Shown in pieces: positions 1 to 5,358 of a stretch of 7,624 nucleotides of DNA (position 1 is its first letter; every line of letters starts with the position of its first letter). This DNA comes from an uncultured Erysipelotrichaceae bacterium. GTDB lineage: Bacteria > Bacillota_I > Bacilli_A > Erysipelotrichales > Erysipelotrichaceae. The position numbers and the translations under genes are program-made. The stretch is from contig CAKUTY010000062.1 in NCBI GenBank assembly GCA_934692455.1, positions 1 to 7,624 on the forward strand. The letters run 5' to 3'. The notes beneath the pieces were generated by a model. The model made no database searches. It worked only from the letters and a program-made list of their open reading frames with translations, and had not been told where the DNA came from.

Positions 1-840
1 AGTGATAACTATCTAATGGTTCTAAAAGAAGATAAGACCGTAGAAACTATTTCTAATGAAGGTAATATCTTTGAAACTAATAAATGGCGTAATATTATCG
101 ACATCGCCTGTGGTAATGACTTCTTGGTGGGACTAAGAAGTGATGGTGTATTAGTTGTGAAAAGCGATGATACAAACTTTGTATCTAACGCAACTTCATG
201 GAAAAACATCAAAGCGATAGCTGCATGTGATGATTATCTTATTGCCTATGATGGCAATAAGATCTATGGCACTGGCGTGAATGTGAATTTTGAATTTGAA
301 CAAAATTACTTTAAGGGAAGCGCACTAAGTGTTGTAAAGAATGTAAAGATAAGCATAGGCAATAATATTGAAGTATCCTTTGATAATGTAGAGAATGCTT
401 CTGGATATGAGGTATCTATGTTAAGTGAAGATGGTACTTTAATCAATAAGTATCGTGTTACATCTAATGCGACTATTAATTTTTCTAAGGAGAACTTACA
501 TAGTGAGGCTACATACAATATCCAAATAACAACATTGGGTGATGGCAAGAATTATTTAGATTCAGAAAAGTTAACAGTACCTTTTACTTATCAAACGGGT
601 GAGAGTGAAGATGACTTTGTCGACTTGGAATTTGATTATAAGAAGATGAGTCCAAGTGAGCTAGAAGAGTATTTGAAGTCAGTTGGTGTTGGTAATATTA
701 CACCAATCGAAATTGAATGTAGTGATAGTGAAAGCATGATAACAGCTGTTAATGGTGTTTCTAGTGGTCAACGTTATTCGAGAAGTGAATTACAGGGTGC
801 TACTGTAAGTTATAATTATTGTAAAGTTGGTACAAGATGA
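1..840 (+). CDS. RCC1-like repeat / FN3-like / PASTA-like protein, C-terminal part (5' end outside window)
   Basis: The frame is open to the left edge, so this is the C-terminal 279 residues of a longer protein; the ATG at 16 is internal. Window residues 1-100 show a beta-propeller-like repeat of 37-38 residues: SDNYLMVL, GNDFLVGL and CDDYLIAY recur at residues 1, 38 and 76, and W-x-N-I precedes the last two (W29, W67), as in RCC1-type repeats. Residues about 115-198 look like a fibronectin type III-like beta domain (ASGYEV, then ATYNIQITTLG). An acidic linker leads to a PASTA-like end from about residue 215 (SPSELEEYLKSVGVG, then NGVSSGQRYSRSEL). No membrane segment is visible, but the N-terminus is missing. 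Such modules suggest a binding or scaffolding protein, possibly at the cell surface. A Ser/Thr-kinase N-terminus is conceivable but cannot be tested here. The stop overlaps the next start (ATGA). Confidence 0.7.
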   Translation, partial: SDNYLMVLKEDKTVETISNEGNIFETNKWRNIIDIACGNDFLVGLRSDGVLVVKSDDTNFVSNATSWKNIKAIAACDDYLIAYDGNKIYGTGVNVNFEFEQNYFKGSALSVVKNVKISIGNNIEVSFDNVENASGYEVSMLSEDGTLINKYRVTSNATINFSKENLHSEATYNIQITTLGDGKNYLDSEKLTVPFTYQTGESEDDFVDLEFDYKKMSPSELEEYLKSVGVGNITPIEIECSDSESMITAVNGVSSGQRYSRSELQGATVSYNYCKVGTR

Positions 841-1028
841 ATAAGATACTTTGGACAATTAAGGGAAAAGAAGAGAAAGTAAGTGACGAAGAGCTTATTG
901 AGATGATAAAGAGTGGTAAACTTACTAAGGATGATTTGATTAAGAATCGTGATTTGAAGAGGTTTGTGTCAATTGCTGATTCGATATATGGATTTTATTT
1001 AAAAGGAGAGACAAATGAAAATTTATAA
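837..1028 (+). CDS. Small GYF_2-like protein, 63 aa
   Basis: The ATG overlaps the upstream stop as ATGA, and the gene ends 14 nt inside cysS, so it is translationally coupled on both sides. No strong Shine-Dalgarno precedes it, which fits coupling to the upstream gene. The pattern is W6, G10, then VSDEELIEMIKSGKLTKDDL (residues 15-34), then NRDLKRFVSIAD. This matches the layout of GYF_2-like (DUF4339-type) domains: an aromatic residue, Gly, a 'vs-eEL--li-sGkl--ddl' helix and a closing segment. There is no signal peptide or membrane helix. Such domains are thought to bind peptides; the partner is unknown, and the adjacent RCC1/PASTA protein is the obvious candidate. It is judged real because of its tight packing and in-family pattern; function is unassigned. 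Confidence 0.65.
   Translation: MNKILWTIKGKEEKVSDEELIEMIKSGKLTKDDLIKNRDLKRFVSIADSIYGFYLKGETNENL
1003..1008 (+). promoter_or_regulatory. Ribosome binding site of cysS
   Basis: AAGGAG lies 6 nt before the ATG at 1015, inside the end of the 63-residue gene. It fixes the cysS start, and shows that the 14-nt overlap is real rather than a start misassigned too far upstream. Confidence 0.85.
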
Positions 1029-2343
1029 TACTAAGACATTAAAAAAAGAAGAATTTAAGCCTATTACTGAGGGTGAGGTTAAGATGTATGTATGTGGTCC
1101 TACTGTATATGATAATGTTCATATTGGTAATGTAAGACCAGTTGTTGTGTTTGATACTTTAAGAAGAACTTTTGAAGAGTTGGGTTATAAGGTAAAGTAT
1201 GTATCTAACTATACAGATGTTGATGATAAGATTATTAGAAGAAGCAAGGAATTAGGCATTTCTGAAAAGGAATTAACTGATGAGATGATTGCTGCTTATA
1301 ACGATATTAGACATAAGTTGAATGCAGCTGATTTATATAAGACACCAAGAGTTACCGAGACAATGGATGAGATTATTTCTTTCATTGATGGTTTGGTGGA
1401 TAAGGGTGCTGCTTATGAAAAAGATGGTGATGTCTATTTTAGAACTAGTTCTGTAGCTGATTATGGAAGCCTATCTAACCAAAACTTAGATGATTTACAA
1501 GTTGGTGCTCGTATTGAAGAAAATGATTTAAAGGAATCACCACTTGATTTCGCTTTATGGAAGAAAACAGAAGATGGTATTAAGTGGCCTACTAGATATT
1601 CAATTGGTAGACCTGGTTGGCATACAGAGTGTGTTGTGATGATTAATAAGGAACTTGGTTCTTTGATTGATATTCATGGTGGTGGTAAGGACTTAAAGTT
1701 CCCTCATCATGAGAATGAGAGAGCACAATCTATGGCTATCAATGAATCTGAATTAGCTAATTATTGGGTACATTCAGGTATGATTGATATTAATGGTGTT
1801 AAGATGTCTAAGTCACTTGGTAATTTCATTACTGCTAAGGATATCTTGAGTAAGGTTGATCCAATGGTTCTAAGATGGTTCTTATTGGCTACTCAATATC
1901 GTGATGATGTGAATGTTTCTGATGAGATTATTGAGTCTAGTAAGGCTGAATTAACTAAGATTATTACAGCTTATAAACAAGCTTGCGTTAAGTTAGAAGT
2001 TAATAATATCAAGGTTGCTGGTATGAATGAGGATGCTTATAAGCGTTTCATGGATGCAATGGCTGATGATTTGAATACTCCTAATGCGTATGCAGTAATC
2101 TTTGAGATTGTTAAGAATATTAACCAATTAGTAAGAGTTAAGGAAGTTAATTTTGAAGCTTTAGGTAAAGAAGTTAATACCCTTGTTAGATGCATGAATG
2201 TGTTGGGTATTGTCTTACCAGATATGACTATGTCTGATGATGATAAGAAGATGTATCAAGAGTGGATGGATGCCAAGTCTGTTAAGGATTTCGAAAAGGC
2301 TGATAAGTTAAGAGCTGAGTTATCACAAAAGGGAATTCTTTAA
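1015..2343 (+). CDS. cysS: Cysteinyl-tRNA synthetase
   Basis: A cytoplasmic class I aminoacyl-tRNA synthetase that activates cysteine with ATP and charges tRNA-Cys. The N-terminal CGPTVYDNVHIGN block carries the HIGH-type signature as HIGN (residues 36-39), and KMSKS is at 263-267. The zinc ligands expected for CysRS are present: C27, C206 in HTEC, and H231 and E235 in HHENE. At 442 residues it is slightly shorter than common bacterial CysRS (about 460-470). It stops right after the conserved C-terminal R-x-x-L-x-x-x-G-I region, without the usual LEDTxxGxxW-like tail. Codon use favours AAG for lysine (35 AAG, 7 AAA) with no ATA, typical of the surrounding genes. No T-box leader is visible, because the upstream sequence is coding. 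The stop overlaps the mrnC start by one base (TAATG). Confidence 0.97.
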   Translation: MKIYNTKTLKKEEFKPITEGEVKMYVCGPTVYDNVHIGNVRPVVVFDTLRRTFEELGYKVKYVSNYTDVDDKIIRRSKELGISEKELTDEMIAAYNDIRHKLNAADLYKTPRVTETMDEIISFIDGLVDKGAAYEKDGDVYFRTSSVADYGSLSNQNLDDLQVGARIEENDLKESPLDFALWKKTEDGIKWPTRYSIGRPGWHTECVVMINKELGSLIDIHGGGKDLKFPHHENERAQSMAINESELANYWVHSGMIDINGVKMSKSLGNFITAKDILSKVDPMVLRWFLLATQYRDDVNVSDEIIESSKAELTKIITAYKQACVKLEVNNIKVAGMNEDAYKRFMDAMADDLNTPNAYAVIFEIVKNINQLVRVKEVNFEALGKEVNTLVRCMNVLGIVLPDMTMSDDDKKMYQEWMDAKSVKDFEKADKLRAELSQKGIL

Positions 2344-2726
2344 TGGATATCAAAGAAGTTAGTTCTAACTCCTTGAGTTTCATTGGTGATGCGGTTTATA
2401 CCTTAAGGGTAAGAGAACATTTTGTGACTAATAGGTATCAATCTTCAAAGGATTTGCAGAAGAAGTGTAATTCTTTGAATTGTGCTAAGGGTCAAATGAA
2501 GGCTTTTGAGTATTTGAAGAATCATGATTTCTTTAATGAGAATGAGTTGGATGCTTATAAAAGAGGTCGTAATCATATTACTCATATTCCTAAGAATGGT
2601 GATTTGATTTCTTATCAGTGTGCCAGTGGTATTGAAGCCGTTGTAGGATATTTGTATCTTACGGATAAGGATAGATTGGATTTAATGTTTGAGACTATCT
2701 TTTCTAATATTGATGAGATTTATTAA
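2343..2726 (+). CDS. mrnC: Mini-ribonuclease III
   Basis: A Mini-III RNase: an RNase III catalytic domain without a dsRNA-binding domain, which in Bacillus subtilis matures 23S rRNA ends. The 127-residue length fits the family (about 125-145). The signature FIGDAVY holds the catalytic Asp (D16). RGRN (74-77) and PKNGDLISY (83-91) are family landmarks, and GIEAVVGYLYL supplies the catalytic Glu (E98) in the E-A-x-x-G-Y-L-Y-L helix. The ATG overlaps the cysS stop as TAATG, and an AAAAGGGA ribosome site lies near 2327-2334 within cysS. The cysS-mrnC pair is the standard Firmicutes order and normally continues straight into rlmB. Here the operon ends instead at a terminator 12 nt downstream. Confidence 0.94.
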   Translation: MDIKEVSSNSLSFIGDAVYTLRVREHFVTNRYQSSKDLQKKCNSLNCAKGQMKAFEYLKNHDFFNENELDAYKRGRNHITHIPKNGDLISYQCASGIEAVVGYLYLTDKDRLDLMFETIFSNIDEIY

Positions 2727-2738
2727 TTTGTAACATAG

Positions 2739-2773
2739 AATTCGTGGTTATTAAAGCTACGAATTTTTATTTT
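2739..2773 (+). terminator. Rho-independent terminator of the cysS-mrnC operon
   Basis: An 11-bp stem (arms 2739-2749 and 2755-2765, including two G-U pairs) closes a 5-nt loop. It is followed by a T-rich tail, TTTTT at 2764-2768 then ATTTT. It begins 12 nt after the mrnC stop. The stem is AT-rich, so efficiency may be moderate, but shape and position are classic. Confidence 0.85.
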
Positions 2774-2774
2774 C

Positions 2775-2843
2775 CGCAAATCCCCATTCGTTTTTGGCTA
2801 AAACATACGCATTTCCCCATTCACAGGCACATAAACGCTAAAA
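2775..2843 (+). repeat. Two imperfect direct repeats with CCCCATTC cores
   Basis: Two units are arranged in tandem: CGCAAATCCCCATTC at 2775-2789 and CGCATTTCCCCATTC at 2808-2822, 33 bp apart. Each is followed by GCTAAAA (2797-2803 and 2837-2843). The block is noticeably richer in C than its surroundings and ends directly at the putative -35 box of the toxin-antitoxin promoter. It could be binding sites for a regulator, or the leftover end of a mobile element with repeated transposase sites (IS21-type ends have such an arrangement). Neither can be decided from this copy alone. Confidence 0.6.
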
Positions 2844-2872
2844 TTGTATATTTGAGTTTTAAAGTGTATTAT
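2844..2872 (+). promoter_or_regulatory. Promoter of the AbiE-like module
   Basis: TTGTAT at 2844-2849 and TATTAT at 2867-2872 are separated by 17 bp, giving a likely start near 2879. An alternative pair is TTGAGT at 2852-2857 with TATTTT at 2875-2880, also with a 17-bp spacer. Either way the module has its own promoter between the mrnC terminator and its first gene. The -35 is weak and the -10 good, as expected of a regulated promoter. Confidence 0.5.
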
Positions 2873-2884
2873 GATATTTTAAAA

Positions 2885-2907
2885 ATGTAACATAAAATAG
2901 GTTACAT
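2885..2907. promoter_or_regulatory. Inverted-repeat operator, probably for the AbiEi-type regulator
   Basis: A perfect 7-bp inverted repeat, ATGTAAC (2885-2891) and GTTACAT (2901-2907), has a 9-nt spacer, so half-site centres are 16 bp apart. It lies just after the predicted transcription start and ends 7 nt before the start codon at 2915. A bound dimer there would block promoter escape. A further TGTAACATA copy is at 2729-2737, before the mrnC terminator. Characterised AbiEi antitoxins repress their own promoters through inverted repeats; binding here by the protein encoded next door is inferred. Confidence 0.6.
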
Positions 2908-2914
2908 ATATAAT

Positions 2915-3874
2915 ATGAAAGAATTTATTGAAAACACATTACATTTAAAAGTTTCTATAAAAGAAACAGACAAGTATTATAATGATTTACCTTTGGTATA
3001 CAAGTCTAGGTATACTATTTATGATGTAAAAATTAATACTATAAGTTTTATAGCGATTGAACCAAAAAAAGAAATTAATTTAAGGATGCTTACTGGACAA
3101 AGAGAATTAATAGAGAAAAAGTTTGGGTTAAGGTGTGCGCTATTTTTGGATACTTCAACTGCATATAAAAAAGAAAGATTTCTTGAAGAAGGAGTTCCTT
3201 TCGTGATTAGGGGGAAACAAATATATTTGCCTTTTTTAGGAATTGCACTTGAAAACGAAAGAAATAAAGAAATTTCTCCAATTACTTTGATATCTTTTTT
3301 AACTCAAAAAATGGTATTGGTGGCAATGTATGAAAAATGGCGAAATATCACAGCTACAGAAGCTGCAAAAAAATTAGGGGTTACTAGAATGTCTGCGAAT
3401 AGATGTTTTGATGAGATACAGTACTTAGGCATCAAAATTCTAGATATGAAAGGTAAATCTAGAGTAATTTCAATACCCGATGATATAGAAACGTTATGGG
3501 ATAATATAAAAGAGAAATTAAGAAGTCCAGTGATTAGAACGTATGCTCTTCACGATGATATAAAACTAGATAAATTAGGTGGCATTAGTGCTTTGTGTGA
3601 GTATTCTATGTTGCAGGATAATAATTATCCAACATATGTAATTACTAAAAAAGAGATTGCTGATAGTGGAATTAAGAACATGAGACCTGTTTATTCTGGA
3701 GAAAATATAGGTTGTTTGGTATTAGAGGTAGGATATTTTATAAACTTTAACAATAATAATGTAGAAGATCCATTTAGTGTCATTTTGTCTTTGTCAGAAG
3801 AGGACTTAGATGATCCAAGAGTGGACCTTTCTATCAGAAAAATGTTAAAGGAGTATGTATGGTTAATGGAATAA
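2915..3874 (+). CDS. AbiEi-type winged-helix protein, putative antitoxin/autoregulator
   Basis: A 319-residue cytoplasmic protein with a central helix-turn-helix at about residues 144-173 (TATEAAKKLGVTRMSANRCF, then EIQYLGI), followed by a wing-like GKSRVISI. Recognition-helix residues are around T157-C164. The N-terminal ~135 residues form an alpha/beta domain of unknown role with conserved-looking EPKKEINL, GLRCALFLD, EEGVPFVIRGKQIYLPFLG. The C-terminal ~120 residues include GGISALCEYSML and DDPRVDLSIRKMLKEYVW. Its pairing with an AbiEii-like nucleotidyltransferase that starts inside its last codons suggests the antitoxin and repressor of a type IV-style system. Classical AbiEi proteins have the winged helix at the N-terminus, so this is a divergent architecture. 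No good Shine-Dalgarno precedes ATG 2915 (only AGG 13 nt upstream); an in-frame stop at 2888 prevents a much longer start. Lysine codons are 25 AAA to 5 AAG, with 13 ATA, unlike its neighbours. Confidence 0.75.
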   Translation: MKEFIENTLHLKVSIKETDKYYNDLPLVYKSRYTIYDVKINTISFIAIEPKKEINLRMLTGQRELIEKKFGLRCALFLDTSTAYKKERFLEEGVPFVIRGKQIYLPFLGIALENERNKEISPITLISFLTQKMVLVAMYEKWRNITATEAAKKLGVTRMSANRCFDEIQYLGIKILDMKGKSRVISIPDDIETLWDNIKEKLRSPVIRTYALHDDIKLDKLGGISALCEYSMLQDNNYPTYVITKKEIADSGIKNMRPVYSGENIGCLVLEVGYFINFNNNNVEDPFSVILSLSEEDLDDPRVDLSIRKMLKEYVWLME

Positions 3875-4605
3875 CAATTTTTAGAGAGTATTTTAAAGGA
3901 TTTGAGGATCAATATGTCCTTATAGGTGGAGCTGCATGTGATATTGTGTTTGAAAATCGAAAAGCTGAGTTTAGAATGACAAAAGATTTGGATATGGTAT
4001 TAATTGTTGAAGCATTAACGCCTGAATTTGGCGATAGATTTTGGGAATTTGTAAAAGGTGGTAAATATAGAAACAAGGTTACCAACAAAGGAAAACCGCA
4101 ATTCTACAGGTTTGATAAACCAGAGGCTGACAATTACCCAAGAACAATCGAATTGTTTTGTAGGGAGAACTTCAAACTAAGAGAAATGATGGGCATAACG
4201 CCAATCCATATTAACGATTCTGTGTCTAGTCTTTCGGCTATTTTGTTAAATGAAGATTATTATCAAATCTTATTGGAAGGAAGATCTGTTGAGGATGGTT
4301 TATCTGTTTTAAGACCAGAATATTTAATTCTTTTTAAGGCTCAAGCTTATCTAGATTTAGACTTAAGAAAAAAGAATGGGGAGAAAATTGATTCTGGTGA
4401 TATCGGCAAACATAAAAAGGATATCTTGCGTATAATAGGTGAATTAGAATTAAAAAAAACTAAGGAGCTTCCTGTCTCGGTTAAAAATGATATAGATAAT
4501 TTTATCGTAACACTTATTGATAATCCATTTGATTATAATTCTTTAAAGAGACACGAGTTAAAGAATGAAGAAGTTATAGATAAGCTTAAAAGCATCTATG
4601 ATTGA
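3859..4605 (+). CDS. AbiEii/AbiGii-type nucleotidyltransferase, putative toxin
   Basis: A 248-residue protein with a DNA polymerase beta-type nucleotidyltransferase signature. VLIGGAACDIVF (GG at 23-24) is followed by R39-x-T41-x-D43-L-D45, the hG[G/S]...R-x-T-x-D-x-D pattern of AbiEii-like toxins; D43 and D45 are the expected metal ligands. A second block, LFKAQAYLDLDLRKK (158-172) then DIGKHKKDILRI (181-192), matches the family's later K...KxxD(I/V) element. Related toxins bind nucleotides and some (MenT) add nucleotides to tRNA acceptor ends; the substrate here is unknown. The start at 3859 is supported by AAAGGAG at 3847-3853, 5 nt upstream, inside the antitoxin gene; the 16-nt overlap implies coupled translation. 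No membrane or signal segment is seen. All motifs are intact, so it is probably active. Lysine codons are 17 AAA to 8 AAG, with 7 ATA. Confidence 0.82.
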   Translation: MVNGITIFREYFKGFEDQYVLIGGAACDIVFENRKAEFRMTKDLDMVLIVEALTPEFGDRFWEFVKGGKYRNKVTNKGKPQFYRFDKPEADNYPRTIELFCRENFKLREMMGITPIHINDSVSSLSAILLNEDYYQILLEGRSVEDGLSVLRPEYLILFKAQAYLDLDLRKKNGEKIDSGDIGKHKKDILRIIGELELKKTKELPVSVKNDIDNFIVTLIDNPFDYNSLKRHELKNEEVIDKLKSIYD

Positions 4606-4640
4606 TTAGAATAAAAGTAATACATGATAAAATAATCAAT
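4601..4640. repeat. 8-bp inverted repeat between the toxin gene and rlmB
   Basis: ATTGATTA at 4601-4608 overlaps the toxin stop codon, and TAATCAAT is at 4633-4640, with a 24-nt spacer. No T-tract follows, so it is not a convincing terminator. It brackets the only space where an rlmB promoter could sit (weak candidate: TTGATT at 4602 and TAAAAT at 4628, with a long 20-bp spacer). It may be a weak operator, a hairpin, or chance in AT-rich DNA. Confidence 0.35.
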
Positions 4641-4657
4641 GTTAAGGTGGTAAAGAT

Positions 4658-5356
4658 ATGAGTGATATCATTTATGGAAAAAATAGTTTTATAGAGGCTT
4701 TAAGAAGCGACCGTATTAAAGAAGCTTTGGTGACAAAGGATTGTCAATATATTAAGGATTTAGAAAAGAAGAATATTAAATATAAAATCGTCGATAAAAA
4801 GAAATTAGATATTTTAAGTAAGAACGGTAATCATCAAGGTTGTTTAGCTTATACTAAAGAATATAAACTAGCTACAGTTAAGTCGATGATGAAAAAGGAA
4901 AAGGGTCTTATTGTCTTATTAGATGGACTAAAAGATCCTCATAATTTAGGTGCTATTATTAGAACTTGCGAGTGTGCTGGTGCTGATGGTTTAGTTTATA
5001 AGAAACATAATAGTGTTCATTTAAATGATACTGTTGCTAAGGTTGCTTGTGGGGCACTTGAGTATGTTAAGGTGGCTGAAGTAACTAATATGGTTAATAC
5101 TATTAAGGAACTAAAGGACAATGGTTATTGGGTTGTGGGTACTGATGGTTCTGGTAATGATTTATACAATAAGATTGACTATAACATGAACGTAGCTTTG
5201 GTAATTGGTTCTGAGGGTGAGGGCATGAGTCGTCTTGTTAAGGAAGAATGTGACTTTATTGTTAAGATGCCAATGAAGGGTCATATTAACAGTTTGAATG
5301 CTTCAGTAGCTGCTGGTATTATGATTTTTAATATCCTTGATAAAAGAGGAGAATAA
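4658..5356 (+). CDS. rlmB: 23S rRNA (guanosine-2'-O-)-methyltransferase, SpoU/TrmH family
   Basis: An SPOUT-class S-adenosylmethionine-dependent RNA 2'-O-methyltransferase that by family and gene order corresponds to RlmB (YacO in Bacillus). The E. coli enzyme methylates G2251 in the 23S P-loop. The 232 residues fit (E. coli 243). The N-terminal ~80 residues are the L30e-like RNA-binding domain beginning IIYGKNSFIEAL. SpoU motif 1 is LDGLKDPHNLGAIIRT with N96 and catalytic-type R102. Motif 2 is ALVIGSEGEGMS (E188), and motif 3 is MPMKGHINSLNASVAAG with the knot residues S212 and N214. The start is supported by AAGGTGG at 4644-4650, 7 nt upstream. It normally follows mrnC directly; here a ~1.9-kb stretch with the AbiE-like module separates them. 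Assignment to RlmB rather than another TrmH paralogue rests on the synteny. Confidence 0.9.
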   Translation: MSDIIYGKNSFIEALRSDRIKEALVTKDCQYIKDLEKKNIKYKIVDKKKLDILSKNGNHQGCLAYTKEYKLATVKSMMKKEKGLIVLLDGLKDPHNLGAIIRTCECAGADGLVYKKHNSVHLNDTVAKVACGALEYVKVAEVTNMVNTIKELKDNGYWVVGTDGSGNDLYNKIDYNMNVALVIGSEGEGMSRLVKEECDFIVKMPMKGHINSLNASVAAGIMIFNILDKRGE

Positions 5357-5358
5357 TT

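Noticed and set aside
9..212. Minus-strand open frame of 67 codons
   Set aside because: It lies wholly antisense to the RCC1-like repeats, has no ribosome site or family features, and the plus-strand frame is clearly coding.
306..548. Minus-strand open frame of 80 codons with hydrophobic stretches
   Set aside because: It is antisense to the FN3-like segment. The hydrophobic look comes from complementing AT-rich coding sequence; there is no initiation signal.
837..1014. T-box leader for cysS
   Set aside because: The region upstream of cysS is coding and overlaps it. No T-box sequence, specifier hairpin or antiterminator is visible, so any such control would act further upstream.
2727..2914. 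CRISPR-like repeats or a small RNA in the gap
   Set aside because: There are only two imperfect short repeat units with no regular spacers. The space is better explained by a terminator, promoter and operator.
3691..3912. Minus-strand open frame of 73 codons across the antitoxin-toxin junction
   Set aside because: It is antisense to both well-supported genes, with a low-complexity Ser/Lys composition and no promoter or ribosome site.
4601..4640. Terminator after the toxin gene
   Set aside because: The 8-bp arms are AT-only apart from one G-C pair, the loop is 24 nt, and no T-tract follows, so an intrinsic terminator is not supported.
2727..4657. Target-site duplication marking the exact ends of an insertion
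   Set aside because: No convincing matching direct repeats were found at the two borders. The TGTAACATA copies are both on the left side and fit operator half-sites better.
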